DNA of 64,000 bases from Ferrovibrio xuzhouensis (GCF_042648965.1 NZ_JBHRYJ010000001.1:1178001-1242000); one strand, 5' to 3'. Counted from the first letter of the stretch, positions 41,301 through 50,036 are shown. Translations and numbers: made by a program. Notes: a model not told the origin generated them from the sequence alone.

Positions 41301-42662
41301 CTATTCTGCAGCTTTGGCGAGATCGCCGGCGAAGCTGCGTTCCATCTCGCGGCGGAACTGCACCGTCTCGTTGCCGGCATCGAAGGCAACGTCGGCCCAG
41401 CTGACCGGCTGGCCGGCTTTCACGGCATTCTTCAGGGTCACGCCATGGGCGAGCCCGATCGGCAGGCCGCCGAGTTTCAGCGAGGCCGCCGCCGGCATCA
41501 ACTTGCCCCAGACGGTATAGCCGCCCTCGCCGTCGAGCCGTTCGCCGGCGGCAAGGTCGCGCTTGGCGGTGGCCACCACGTCACCACGGAAATCGCCGGG
41601 ACAGCCGGTCGGCTCACCGCGCAGGGCTGCCGACAGCACAGAGACGGAAAGCTCCAACCCGATCAGGTGATAGGGCTTGTACATCGCGCTGTACCAGCCG
41701 CTGGCGTCGGTCTTGAGCCCATATTCGGCGAAGCAGCGCCGGACATATTCGTTCGGCGCCTCGAAGGCGACATAGATGCCCCAGCGCAGGTCGCGGAACA
41801 CCGGCCGGCCATCGCGTTCCAGCGAGGAGATCACCTCGACCTGGCCCTTGTGCTCGAGATGCCCGCCGTCCTTCTTCGGCCGCATTACCATCGGCAGGTC
41901 ATCGACACCGCAGGCGGGAAACTCCAGGCCGTTGGCTGCCGGCGTGAGCCCGCAGGCATTGGCCACCGCTGCCATCTCGATGCCCGACTTGGTGCCATCG
42001 AGGAAGGAATTGAACATCTGGGCGTTGAAGTCACCCTGCGCCACCTGCTCCTCGCTGAAGCCGTAATGCTGCCACACCGTCTGCGGCGTCGCGCCATGAT
42101 AAACCGGCAGATACTTGGTGCCCTTGCCGGCGGCGATCACGTCGAAGCCGGCCGCGCGCGCCCAGTCGACCATCTCGGCGATCAGGGCCGGCTGGTCACC
42201 ATAGGCCAGCGAATAGACGATGCCGGCCTCGGCCGCCTTGCGCGCCAGCAGCGGCCCGGCCAGCGCATCGGCCTCGACATTGACCATGACGATATGCTTG
42301 CCGTGTTTGCAGGCCTGCAGCACATGGCGGATGCCGGCCGCCGGGCTGCCGGTGGCATCCACCACCACATCGAGGCCATCGGCGGCGATCAGCGCCATGG
42401 CGTCTTCGGTGATATGGGTGGCGCCGGTCTTCAGCGCAGTGGCGAAGTCGGGTGCTACGATGCGCGCGGCATCCCAGCCAGCGCGGCCGAGCGAAGCTTT
42501 CGCGCGCTCGGGCGACAGGTCGGCAACGCCGAGCAGGTGCAGGCCGTTCAGCCGGCGGGCCTGAGCGAGGAACATGGTGCCGAACTTGCCGGCACCGATC
42601 AGGCCGACGCGGACCGGCTTGCCCGCGGCGGCGCGTTTCTGCAGCAGGGCGTAGAGATTCAT
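41301..42662 (-). CDS. Homoserine dehydrogenase-like oxidoreductase with SAF domain
   Basis: A 453-residue protein. Residues 1-150 are a Rossmann NAD(P) domain (PVRVGLIGAGKFGTMFLAQA, VVVDATGSPAAGIRHVLQAC), the middle is a homoserine-dehydrogenase-like catalytic part with AYGDQPALIAEMVDWARAAG and GKGTKYLPVYHG, and the last 100 residues resemble a SAF (antifreeze/FlgA-like) domain with AKRDLAAGERLDGEGGYTVW. Such proteins occur in sugar-acid and other catabolic operons with unknown substrates. Its start overlaps the end of the dioxygenase gene by four bases (ATGA), so the two act together. Confidence 0.82.
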   Translation of the reverse strand: MNLYALLQKRAAAGKPVRVGLIGAGKFGTMFLAQARRLNGLHLLGVADLSPERAKASLGRAGWDAARIVAPDFATALKTGATHITEDAMALIAADGLDVVVDATGSPAAGIRHVLQACKHGKHIVMVNVEADALAGPLLARKAAEAGIVYSLAYGDQPALIAEMVDWARAAGFDVIAAGKGTKYLPVYHGATPQTVWQHYGFSEEQVAQGDFNAQMFNSFLDGTKSGIEMAAVANACGLTPAANGLEFPACGVDDLPMVMRPKKDGGHLEHKGQVEVISSLERDGRPVFRDLRWGIYVAFEAPNEYVRRCFAEYGLKTDASGWYSAMYKPYHLIGLELSVSVLSAALRGEPTGCPGDFRGDVVATAKRDLAAGERLDGEGGYTVWGKLMPAAASLKLGGLPIGLAHGVTLKNAVKAGQPVSWADVAFDAGNETVQFRREMERSFAGDLAKAAE

Positions 42663-43459
42663 TCCGCCGCCGCCTTCTGCTGCGCCGCCAGCTCGCGCAG
42701 GCAGCCGTCATCCAGTGGCGTGATCGGGGTGAAATCCTGATGCGCGATCCACTCCGCACGCGTCGGCTTGCGGATGTAATTCGAGACGGCGCAGAGCGTG
42801 AGGTACACGATCTTGCGCGGGTAGGGCGTGATGTTGCCGGCCGAACCATGCACCAGGTTGCCATGGAACAGCAGCACGGTGCCGGGCCTGCCGGTCGGCG
42901 CGACGATGCCACCCTGGTCGACCAGCGTCGAGACCTTGTCCTTGTCCAGTGTCCACAGCGGATAGGAGGTGGTCTCGAGGTCGTGGCCGGCATCGAGCAC
43001 GCCGTGGCGATGGCTTTTCGGGATGAACATCAGCGGGCCGTTGATCGGCATCACCTCGTCGAGAAAGACCGAGATGTTCATCGCGCGCGGCTCGGGCATG
43101 CCGTCATCGCGCGCCCAGGTGCCGTAATCCTGGTGCCACTGCCAGACCTCGCCGTCGAAGGCGGCCTTGGCGTTCACCTTGTACTGATGCATGTAGAGCT
43201 GTTCGCCGAACACCTGCTCGACCGGCTGGATCAGCCGCGGATGGCGGCCGAGACGACGGAAGGCCTCGTTGTAGGTATGGGCGGCAAACGCCGTGCGCGG
43301 GGCGCCGGACTTCTCGCGCCAGACCTCCTGGCGGTCGAGCCGGTAGACGGCCTCGGCCTCGTCGCGCAGCAGCGCGACCTCCTCGGGCGAGAAGCAATCA
43401 GGGATGATCAGATAGCCGAGGTCATGAAATTCGGCGATCTGTTGCTCGGTCAGTTTCAT
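42659..43459 (-). CDS. Phytanoyl-CoA dioxygenase (PhyH) family Fe(II)/2OG enzyme
   Basis: A 266-residue Fe(II)/2-oxoglutarate-dependent oxygenase. The iron-binding HxD is in WQWHQDYGTWARDD and the distal His in LFHGNLVHGSAGN, with the 2OG-binding Arg probably in the ITPYPRKIVYLTL stretch. QLYMHQYKVNAKAAFDGEVW and NGPLMFIPKSHRHG resemble ectoine hydroxylase EctD-like members. The hydroxylated substrate is unknown. GGAGGAAACCGCC precedes the ATG at 43459, which lies inside the end of the GntR gene (38-base overlap). It forms an operon with the GntR and SAF oxidoreductase genes. Confidence 0.88.
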   Translation of the reverse strand: MKLTEQQIAEFHDLGYLIIPDCFSPEEVALLRDEAEAVYRLDRQEVWREKSGAPRTAFAAHTYNEAFRRLGRHPRLIQPVEQVFGEQLYMHQYKVNAKAAFDGEVWQWHQDYGTWARDDGMPEPRAMNISVFLDEVMPINGPLMFIPKSHRHGVLDAGHDLETTSYPLWTLDKDKVSTLVDQGGIVAPTGRPGTVLLFHGNLVHGSAGNITPYPRKIVYLTLCAVSNYIRKPTRAEWIAHQDFTPITPLDDGCLRELAAQQKAAAE

Positions 43460-44162
43460 GGCGGTTTCCTCCGGTGGTCTTTTTATCGGTGACGGCGGGC
43501 TGCTCTGCGGCAGCCTCGAGATGGGCCGCGAGATCGGCGGCGGCGTGTTCGGCATGCAGGCGCGACAGCGCCTCGGCCGCTGCCCCATCGCCACTGGCGA
43601 CGGCGGCCAGGATGGCGGCATGTTCGTCCCAGACCTGCGCCGGGCGGTCGCCGCGACGCAGCACGCCGCCCATGGCGCGGCGGATATGCTGCCAGTGCAG
43701 CCCGGCGGATTCCTCGATCAGCGGATTGCCGGCGAGGTCATAGAGGAAACGGTGGAAGGCCATGTCGGCGGCGATCATCGCTGCCACGTCCGATCCGGCG
43801 GCAGCCTGCCGGCCGGCAGCGATCAGCGCCGGTCCTTCGGTGGCGGCACGCGCGGCATTGGTTTCGGCGGCACAGCGGGCGGCAAGACCGTCCAGCACGC
43901 CGCGCACGGCATAGACACGGCGCACGTCGGCGGCTTCGAGCGGCGCGACGATCAGGCCGCGGCGGCCGTTCTCGCGCAGGAAGCCCTGCTTGCGCAGCAG
44001 CAGCAGGGCCTGGATCACCGGCTGGCGCGAGACGGCGAGCCGGGCGGCGAGATCTTCCTGGATGATGCGGCTGCCCGGCGCCAGCTGGCCGCCGCAGATC
44101 GCATCGAGGATCGCGTCATAGGCCTGCTGGGCGAGATCGGGATGTAACGCCAGACGCTGCAT
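43422..44162 (-). CDS. GntR family regulator (FadR/FCD type)
   Basis: A 246-residue regulator. The winged helix is at 10-75 (AYDAILDAICGGQLAPGSRI, EDLAARLAVSRQPVIQALLL), and an all-helical FCD ligand domain follows (YAVRGVLDGLAARCAAETN, MIAADMAFHRFLYDLAGNPL with metal-site-like Asp/His). FCD proteins sense carboxylic acids. A palindromic site just upstream is a likely autoregulatory operator. Its last codons run past the start of the dioxygenase gene, so the downstream enzymes are tightly linked to it. Confidence 0.92.
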   Translation of the reverse strand: MQRLALHPDLAQQAYDAILDAICGGQLAPGSRIIQEDLAARLAVSRQPVIQALLLLRKQGFLRENGRRGLIVAPLEAADVRRVYAVRGVLDGLAARCAAETNAARAATEGPALIAAGRQAAAGSDVAAMIAADMAFHRFLYDLAGNPLIEESAGLHWQHIRRAMGGVLRRGDRPAQVWDEHAAILAAVASGDGAAAEALSRLHAEHAAADLAAHLEAAAEQPAVTDKKTTGGNRHETDRATDRRIS

Positions 44163-44180
44163 GAGGGCCGGCTCCGCTGT

Positions 44181-44197
44181 TTGTATACAGAATACAA
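44181..44197. promoter_or_regulatory. GntR/FCD-type operator
   Basis: TTGTAT (44181-44186) and ATACAA (44192-44197) are inverted arms five bases apart; the first ten bases, TTGTATACAG, also differ by one base from the perfect palindrome TTGTATACAA typical of FCD regulators. It lies 19 bases upstream of the GntR ATG. Confidence 0.65.
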
Positions 44198-44256
44198 CAA
44201 CGATGCCGATGCCCCGTCAACCGATAAAAACTCCGCCTGCGGATCACTTCCGCCGG

Positions 44257-44967
44257 CTATTCCGCCTTGGGGGCCTCCAGCGCCAGGCCCGACATCGGTT
44301 CCAGCCAGATCAGGTGGTCCTGCACGTCCTTCACGCCCGGGGTGGCCGCCGCCATCGCCTTCAGGGCGGCGCGCTGGCTCTCCTGGAAGATGCTGCCCCA
44401 GAGATGCACGGCGCCGTCGCGCACGATGACATTCACCGAAGCGGTCGGCGCCCAGCTTTCCTTGTTCATCTCGGCGATAATGCTGTCGCGGATGGCCTTG
44501 TCGCTGGTTTGCACCGGCTTCACCTCCGCCAGTGCGCCGGCAAACGCGCGCAGCAGGTCGGCGCGGCTAACCAGACCGATCACCTTGCCGCCACGCACCA
44601 CCGGCACACGCTTGATGCGGTGCTTTTCCATCAGCTTGACCACCACCGCGACCGGCTGGTCCTCGGTGACGCTGACCACATCGGCGGTCATCACGTCGGC
44701 GACTTTGCGGGTGTGGCTGCGGGTGTAATCCTCCGCGGTGCCGCCGGGCGACAGGATTGCCTGCAGCCAGTGGGCGTGCGGCGCGGTGCCGAGTTCCTGG
44801 CGGCGCAGAAAATCGCCTTCGGTGACGATGCCGGCAAGCGCGCCCCCGGCATCGACCACCGGCAGGCCGCTGATGTGTTTCTGCAGCATCAGGCGGATCG
44901 CCTGGCCGACCGTCGCTTCGGTGGAAACCGTCTCCACCCGCGGCGTCATGATATCGGAAACCTTCAT
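44257..44967 (-). CDS. CBS-pair and BON domain protein
   Basis: A 236-residue cytoplasmic protein: two CBS domains (about 5-60, KVSDIMTPRVETVSTEATVG, and about 88-145, VADVMTADVVSVTEDQPVAV) followed by a BON domain (about 158-225, DKAIRDSIIAEMNKESW and VIVRDGAVHLWGSIFQESQR). CBS pairs bind adenine nucleotides; BON domains bind membranes or surfaces. Similar proteins are induced under low oxygen in several bacteria. The FNR/FixK-type box upstream supports that. GGAGAAAACGACC is a strong ribosome binding site for the ATG at 44967. Confidence 0.9.
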   Translation of the reverse strand: MKVSDIMTPRVETVSTEATVGQAIRLMLQKHISGLPVVDAGGALAGIVTEGDFLRRQELGTAPHAHWLQAILSPGGTAEDYTRSHTRKVADVMTADVVSVTEDQPVAVVVKLMEKHRIKRVPVVRGGKVIGLVSRADLLRAFAGALAEVKPVQTSDKAIRDSIIAEMNKESWAPTASVNVIVRDGAVHLWGSIFQESQRAALKAMAAATPGVKDVQDHLIWLEPMSGLALEAPKAE

Positions 44968-45013
44968 GGTCGTTTTCTCCTGACCGGACCTCTGACGAAA
45001 ACTGTCAGTGACC

Positions 45014-45054
45014 AGATTAGGGTCCCGGCCGCGCAAAGCGTTGATCACGGTCAA
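45014..45054 (-). promoter_or_regulatory. FNR/FixK-type box and -10 for the CBS-BON gene
   Basis: Read on the minus strand, TTGACCGTGATCAA (45054-45041) matches the FNR/FixK consensus TTGAT-N4-ATCAA with one difference. A TAATCT -10 box follows at 45019-45014, which puts the box centre about 41 bases before the predicted start of transcription. This is the spacing of a class II FNR-activated promoter. The rest of 44968-45086 shows no gene. Confidence 0.7.
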
Positions 45055-45086
45055 AATTTGAGATGTTTTCCGCCTGCGCGGTCCGC

Positions 45087-45917
45087 TCAGCCGGCCGCCA
45101 GCCGGCGCAGCAGCGCCTCGGTGGCGGCATCGGCGGGAAAGAAGCTTTCGATGCGCAGATCCTGCAGGGTGACATCCTGCGGCGTGCCGAAGGTGGCGAT
45201 CATGGTCACCAGACTGAACGCCAGCCCGTCCTTCTCGACCCGGAAGGTCAGCACCGGGCCGGGCTGCGCATCCCAGTCGAGGCTGCGCCACAGGGCGTCG
45301 ACATCGGGGTAGCGCCGCACCTCGGCCAGCAGAGCGGCGGCGGCCGGATTGTCGAGGGCCTCGCGCTGCAGCTGGTGCAGCATCGCCGATGCCACCTCGG
45401 CCCAGTTGGTGATGAACGGCCGGCCCTGTTTCGGGTGCAGCGGCAGGCGGATCAGGTTGACGGGCGCGGCATCGCCGGCCGCGCGGTCCGGCCCGAGCAG
45501 GAAGCCGATCATGCGATGCGCCGCCGCATTGCCCATCTGCAGGGTCCAGGTGCCGTCGACCACCATGGCAGGGAACGGCTCCTGCTGGCGCAGCAGCAGG
45601 TCGAGCGCCATCCGCGCGGGCCCCAGCTGCGGCGCATCGAGCCGGCTTTCGCGATAGGCGGCGGCAAAGCCCGCCACCGTCAGCAGGCGGTTGCGGTCGC
45701 GCAACGGCAGATCGAGCAGTTCGCTCAGGTGCAGCACCATCTGCCGGCTCGGCCGGGCACGGCCGGATTCGAGAAAGCTGACATGGCGCTGCGACACCCC
45801 GCCGGTGACGGCGAGGTCGAGCTGGCTGAGCCCGCGGCGGCGGCGCCACTGACGCATCAGCAGGCCGAAATCCCGGTCCTGGAAGGTAGTGGTCGGATCG
45901 GTGGCGAAACTACCCAT
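45087..45917 (-). CDS. Helix-turn-helix (XRE) regulator with MmyB-like ligand domain
   Basis: A 276-residue regulator. The XRE helix-turn-helix covers about residues 18-72 (LMRQWRRRRGLSQLDLAVTG, VSQRHVSFLESGRARPS). The long C-terminal part (MVVDGTWTLQMGNAAAHRMI, LRFRVEKDGLAFSLVTMIAT-like strand region) is the MmyB-type PAS-like ligand domain, which can bind fatty-acid-like molecules. It is divergent from cysG across a 222-base AT-rich region. Control of the cys operon is possible but such regulators more often control neighbouring short-chain dehydrogenases. Confidence 0.85.
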   Translation of the reverse strand: MGSFATDPTTTFQDRDFGLLMRQWRRRRGLSQLDLAVTGGVSQRHVSFLESGRARPSRQMVLHLSELLDLPLRDRNRLLTVAGFAAAYRESRLDAPQLGPARMALDLLLRQQEPFPAMVVDGTWTLQMGNAAAHRMIGFLLGPDRAAGDAAPVNLIRLPLHPKQGRPFITNWAEVASAMLHQLQREALDNPAAAALLAEVRRYPDVDALWRSLDWDAQPGPVLTFRVEKDGLAFSLVTMIATFGTPQDVTLQDLRIESFFPADAATEALLRRLAAG

Positions 45918-46011
45918 GGCGCTGTCCTCCGGAACGGCGAGGTTTGCCGGAAAATCGTACCGAAACAACTGATCGGCGATTACCGGGGAGGTAATGACTG
46001 GCCGGTCTATT

Positions 46012-46094
46012 TAACATTTTATGTTAGTATTATAAGTTATTTAATCACATTTTCACGTATAAATGGATTGACTGTAAATTCTTACTGTTAAATA
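46012..46094 (+). promoter_or_regulatory. AT-rich promoter/operator region of the cys operon
   Basis: The divergent region 45918-46139 turns sharply AT-rich from about 46008 to 46100. It contains a perfect inverted repeat TAACAT-TTT-ATGTTA (46012-46026), a candidate operator, and TTGACT at 46068-46073 with TAAATA at 46089-46094, only 15 bases apart, a weak promoter. No gene is seen in the region. Confidence 0.4.
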
Positions 46095-46139
46095 AATCCC
46101 ATCACACAAACGGTGTGCCCCAACCGGCGAGAGCCAGCC

Positions 46140-47534
46140 ATGCAGACCTTTCCGAGCTTCCTGATCCTGCGCGACCGCGCCGTCCTCGTTGTCGGCGGCG
46201 GCGAAAATGCCGCCCGCAAGATCCGCCTGCTGCTGAAGGCCGGCGCTGCCGTCACCGTAGTTGCCCCCGACGTCATCCCCGAAATCGCCGGCCTCGCTGA
46301 TGCCGGACAGGTCACCCATCTGGCTGTTCCCTTCTCCCCCTCCCAGCTCGATGACGTGCATCTGGCGATCAGCGCGGCCGGCGGTCCCCTTGACGAGACA
46401 GTGGCGCAAGCCACCCGCGCCCGGCGCGTGCTGGTCAATGTGGTCGACCGCGCCGAACTGTCCGATTTCATCGTGCCGGCCATCGTCGACCGCGGCGACA
46501 TCACCATCGGCATTGCGTCGAATGGCACCGCGCCGCTGCTTTTGGGCCGCATCCGCGCCCAGATCGAACGCCTGCTGCCGGCGCGCCTCGGCGAGCTGGC
46601 GACGCTGGCCGGCGAGGCCCGCGACACGGTGTCCCGCGTCATCCCCGAGGCGGCCGCCCGCAAGCGCTTCTGGACCCGCGTGTTCGACGGCGCCGTGGCG
46701 GCGAAGGCGCTGGCCGGCGACCGCGCCGGTGCCCGCAGTGCCCTGCTCGCTGAACTGAACAGTCCGCAGGACGCGCCTTTCGCGGGCCTGGTGCAGCTCG
46801 TCGGTGCCGGTCCCGGCAACCCCGAACTGCTGACCATCGCCGCCCAGCGCGCACTCAATGATGCCGATGTCATCCTGGTCGACGACCTGGTGGCGCCGGC
46901 GATCCTCGATCTCGCCCGCCGCGATGCCGAACGCATTCCGGTCGGCAAGCGCAAGGGCCGCCACAGCATGGCCCAGGCCGAGATCAACGCCCTGATGGCG
47001 GCGCAGGCGACCTTGGGCCGCCGCGTGGTGCGGCTGAAGGCCGGCGATCCCTTCGTGTTCGGCCGCGGCGGCGAGGAAGTCGACTATCTGGAAGCCCGCG
47101 GCATCGCCGTGCAGGTGATCCCCGGCATTACCGCGGCGCTCGGCTGCGCGGCCAGCGCCGGCATTCCGCTCACCCACCGCGACCTCAGCCATGGCGTCAC
47201 CCTGGTCAGCGGCCATCTCAAGGCCGGCGCGGAAAGCCTGCCCTGGGCCGAGCGCGCCCGAGCCGGCGAGACCGTCGTCGTCTACATGGGCCTGACCCAG
47301 GCCGCCGCGATTCGCGACCGCCTGCTGGCCGATGGCATCGCGCCGTCGCTGCCGGTCGCCCTGATCGAGAACGGCACCCGGCCCGACCAGCGCGTCAGCG
47401 CCGGCCGCCTCGCCGACCTGCCGGCGCTCGCCGCGCAGCACGGTGGCGGGCCGGTGCTGCTGGTGATCGGCAAGGTGGCCGCCAGGGCGAAAGCCGATGT
47501 TGTCGTGCAGTCGCAGCAGCGGCGCCGCGCGTAA
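46140..47534 (+). CDS. cysG: Siroheme synthase CysG (bifunctional)
   Basis: Makes sirohaem from uroporphyrinogen III. Residues 1-205 are the dehydrogenase/ferrochelatase part (FLILRDRAVLVVGGGENAAR, NVVDRAELSDFIVPAIVDRG), and residues 215-464 the SAM-dependent uroporphyrinogen methyltransferase (LVGAGPGNPELLTIAAQRAL, KAGDPFVFGRGGEEVDYL, GITAALGCAASAGIPLTHRD). The 464 residues match the fused E. coli form. The ATG at 46140 is used; a GTG at 46113 is possible. It supplies the cofactor for the sulfite reductase encoded two genes on. Confidence 0.96.
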   Translation: MQTFPSFLILRDRAVLVVGGGENAARKIRLLLKAGAAVTVVAPDVIPEIAGLADAGQVTHLAVPFSPSQLDDVHLAISAAGGPLDETVAQATRARRVLVNVVDRAELSDFIVPAIVDRGDITIGIASNGTAPLLLGRIRAQIERLLPARLGELATLAGEARDTVSRVIPEAAARKRFWTRVFDGAVAAKALAGDRAGARSALLAELNSPQDAPFAGLVQLVGAGPGNPELLTIAAQRALNDADVILVDDLVAPAILDLARRDAERIPVGKRKGRHSMAQAEINALMAAQATLGRRVVRLKAGDPFVFGRGGEEVDYLEARGIAVQVIPGITAALGCAASAGIPLTHRDLSHGVTLVSGHLKAGAESLPWAERARAGETVVVYMGLTQAAAIRDRLLADGIAPSLPVALIENGTRPDQRVSAGRLADLPALAAQHGGGPVLLVIGKVAARAKADVVVQSQQRRRA

Positions 47535-47547
47535 GGGAAACAGGATC

Positions 47548-47856
47548 ATGGCCAAGGCCCCCAAGCTCAACAGCCAGCCGCAGCTGGTCACCGCCAACGA
47601 CCTCAAGACCGGCGACGTGGTGTATCTCACCCAGTCCGCCGGCTGGAGCCGCCGCATCGACGACGCCAGCATCGTGCCCAATGCCGAAGCCGGCGCCGCC
47701 CTGCTGGCCGTCGCCGAGGCGCAGGCAAAAATGAACATCGTCATCGCGCCGTATCTGATCCCGGTCGATACCGCTGTCGCCCCGCCGCGTCCGGTGCAGT
47801 TCCGCGAGCGCATCCGCGCCGACGGCCCGACGACCGAAGCCAAACCCGCCGCCTGA
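47548..47856 (+). CDS. DUF2849 protein of the sulfite reductase operon
   Basis: A 102-residue soluble protein with the DUF2849 stretch LVTANDLKTGDVVYLTQSAG, WSRRIDDASIVPNAEAGAAL and APYLIPVDTAVAPPRPVQFR. The family is found almost only between cysG and cysI in alphaproteobacteria. Its role is unknown; the context suggests help in assembly of, or electron supply to, sulfite reductase. GGGAAACAGGATC precedes the ATG. The C-terminal tail is disordered. Confidence 0.88.
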   Translation: MAKAPKLNSQPQLVTANDLKTGDVVYLTQSAGWSRRIDDASIVPNAEAGAALLAVAEAQAKMNIVIAPYLIPVDTAVAPPRPVQFRERIRADGPTTEAKPAA

Positions 47857-47875
47857 GTAAGAACGAGGCCGCCCC

Positions 47876-49534
47876 ATGTATAAGTATGACGAGATCGACC
47901 AGACCCTGGTGGACGAACGCGTCGCCCAGTTCCGCGGCCAGGTCACCCGCCGCCTGTCCGGCGCCCTGAGCGAGGACGAGTTCAAGCCGCTGCGCCTGCA
48001 GAACGGCCTGTACCTGCAGCTGCATGCCTACATGCTGCGCGTCGCCGTGCCCTATGGCGTGCTGTCGTCGCGCCAGCTGCGCGGTTTGAGCCAGATCGCC
48101 TGCAAATACGACCGCGGCCGGGGCCATTTCACCACCCGACAGAACATCCAGTTCAACTGGATCAAGCTGGAGGAGGCCGCCGATGCGCTGGCCGACCTGG
48201 CGAAAGTGCAGATGCACGCGATCCAGACCAGCGGCAACACCATCCGCAACACCACCACCGACCAGTTCGCCGGCGCCGCCCATGACGAGATCGAGGATCC
48301 GCGCCTGTGGTGCGAGATCATCCGGCAGTGGTCGACCTTCCATCCGGAATTCAGCTTCCTGCCACGCAAGTTCAAGATCGCGGTGACCGGCTCGCCGAAC
48401 GACCGCGCCGCCGTGCGCGTGCACGACATCGGCCTGCGCATGCACAAGAATGCCGCCGGCGAAGTGGGCTTCGAGGTGATTGTCGGCGGTGGCCTCGGCC
48501 GTACGCCCTTCATCGGCAAGACGATCCGCGACTTCCTGCCCAAGCAGGACCTGCTGAGCTATCTGGAAGCCATCCTGCGCGTCTACAACGAGTTCGGCCG
48601 CCGCGACAATCTCTACAAGGCGCGCATCAAGATCCTGGTGCATGAGATCGGAATCGAGACGATGCGCGAGAAGGTCGAGGCTGAGTGGCTGACCAGCCGC
48701 GACGGCGCGCTGAAGCTGCCGCAGGCGGCGATCGACCAGATCGCCGCGCATTTCGCCCCGCCGGCCTTCGAGGCGCTGCCGGGCGGCATCGCCCGGGAAT
48801 ACGCCGAGGCCTTCCGCACCGATTTTGAATTCGGCCTGTGGGCGCGCCGCAACACGGCCAAGCACAAGCAACCCGGCTACAGCATCGTCACCGTGTCGCT
48901 GAAAAAGGAAGGCGCCGCGCCGGGCGACGCCTCGGCCGAGCAGATGGCGGCGGTTGCCGATATCGCCGACCGCTACAGCTTCGGCGAAGTGCGCGTCACC
49001 CACGAGCAGAACCTGGTGCTGCCGCATGTCCGCCAGGCCGACCTGCCGGCGGTCTACGCGGCGCTGAAGGCCTATGACCTCGCCACGCCGAATGTCGGCC
49101 TGGTCTCCGACATCATCGCCTGCCCGGGGCTGGATTACTGCGCGCTGGCCAATGCCCGCTCGATCCCGGTCGCCCAGCAGATCGCGCTGCGCTTCAGAAA
49201 CTGGGAACGCGCCCATGACATCGGCGAACTGAAGATCAAGATCTCGGGCTGCATCAATGCCTGCGGGCATCACCATGTGGGTCATATCGGCATCCTCGGC
49301 GTCGACAAGAACGGCGAGGAATTCTACCAGCTGACGCTCGGCGGTTCGGCCGACGAGAATGCCGCGCTTGGCGACATCCTCGGCCCGGCGCTGAACGCCA
49401 CCGATGCGGTCGATGCCATCGACACCCTGGTCGAGACCTACCTGCGCATCCGCCAGGCCGGCGAGCGCTTCCTCGATACCTATCGCCGCACCGGCCTGGC
49501 GCCGTTCAAGGAGGCCGTCTATGCCGCTGCTTAA
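47876..49534 (+). CDS. cysI: Sulfite reductase hemoprotein (nitrite/sulfite reductase)
   Basis: Six-electron reduction of sulfite to sulfide on sirohaem and a [4Fe-4S] cluster. The 552 residues have the two ferredoxin-like halves and sirohaem domains. GRGHFTTRQNIQFNWIKLEE is the N-terminal substrate-site Arg stretch. The cluster Cys are C416 and C422 (CPGLDYC) and C459 and C463 (CINAC). It is a single-chain enzyme; no CysJ flavoprotein gene is near, so ferredoxin or another donor is expected. Its last codons overlap the DUF934 gene by 14 bases. Confidence 0.93.
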   Translation: MYKYDEIDQTLVDERVAQFRGQVTRRLSGALSEDEFKPLRLQNGLYLQLHAYMLRVAVPYGVLSSRQLRGLSQIACKYDRGRGHFTTRQNIQFNWIKLEEAADALADLAKVQMHAIQTSGNTIRNTTTDQFAGAAHDEIEDPRLWCEIIRQWSTFHPEFSFLPRKFKIAVTGSPNDRAAVRVHDIGLRMHKNAAGEVGFEVIVGGGLGRTPFIGKTIRDFLPKQDLLSYLEAILRVYNEFGRRDNLYKARIKILVHEIGIETMREKVEAEWLTSRDGALKLPQAAIDQIAAHFAPPAFEALPGGIAREYAEAFRTDFEFGLWARRNTAKHKQPGYSIVTVSLKKEGAAPGDASAEQMAAVADIADRYSFGEVRVTHEQNLVLPHVRQADLPAVYAALKAYDLATPNVGLVSDIIACPGLDYCALANARSIPVAQQIALRFRNWERAHDIGELKIKISGCINACGHHHVGHIGILGVDKNGEEFYQLTLGGSADENAALGDILGPALNATDAVDAIDTLVETYLRIRQAGERFLDTYRRTGLAPFKEAVYAAA

Positions 49535-50036
49535 GAACGGGCTGGTTGCCGCCGATCACTGGATTGCCATCGAGGACGAGGCGCCGCTGCCCGAGGGCCG
49601 CCCGGTGCTGGTCAGCCATGCGCGCTGGCTGGCTGAGCGCAATACCCTGGCGGCGCGCAAGGCACCGCTCGGCATCCGCCTGCCGAACAGCCTCGATGTG
49701 CTGGCATTCGGCCCCGAGGCCGGTCGCTTCGACCTGATCGTGCTGGAGTTTCCGAAATTCTCCGACGGCCGCGCCTACAGCCAGGCCCGGCTGCTGCGCG
49801 AACGCTTCGGCTATCGCGGCGAACTGCGCGCCACCGGTCAGGTGCTGCGCGACCAGCTGCGTCTGATGCACCGCTGTGGCTTCGATGCCTATGAATTCGA
49901 CCGGCCGGACGCCGCCCGCATCTTCGCCGGGGCCCTGCAGGATTTCAGCGCCGCCTACCAGCCGGCGACCGACGGCACCGCCACCGCGCTGGAGCTGCGG
50001 CTGCGCCGCCTGCGTAAGCCGGAGGCCGCCGAATGA
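49521..50036 (+). CDS. DUF934 protein of the sulfate reduction operon
   Basis: A 171-residue protein of the DUF934 family, found next to cysI and cysH in proteobacteria. Visible marks are VLVSHARWLAERN, GIRLPNSLDVLAFGPEAGRF, LIVLEFPKFSDGRAYSQARL and LRERFGYRGELRATGQVLRD. Its function is not known. It overlaps cysI at its start and cysH at its end (four bases, ATGA), so it is made in step with both. Confidence 0.92.
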   Translation: MPLLKNGLVAADHWIAIEDEAPLPEGRPVLVSHARWLAERNTLAARKAPLGIRLPNSLDVLAFGPEAGRFDLIVLEFPKFSDGRAYSQARLLRERFGYRGELRATGQVLRDQLRLMHRCGFDAYEFDRPDAARIFAGALQDFSAAYQPATDGTATALELRLRRLRKPEAAE

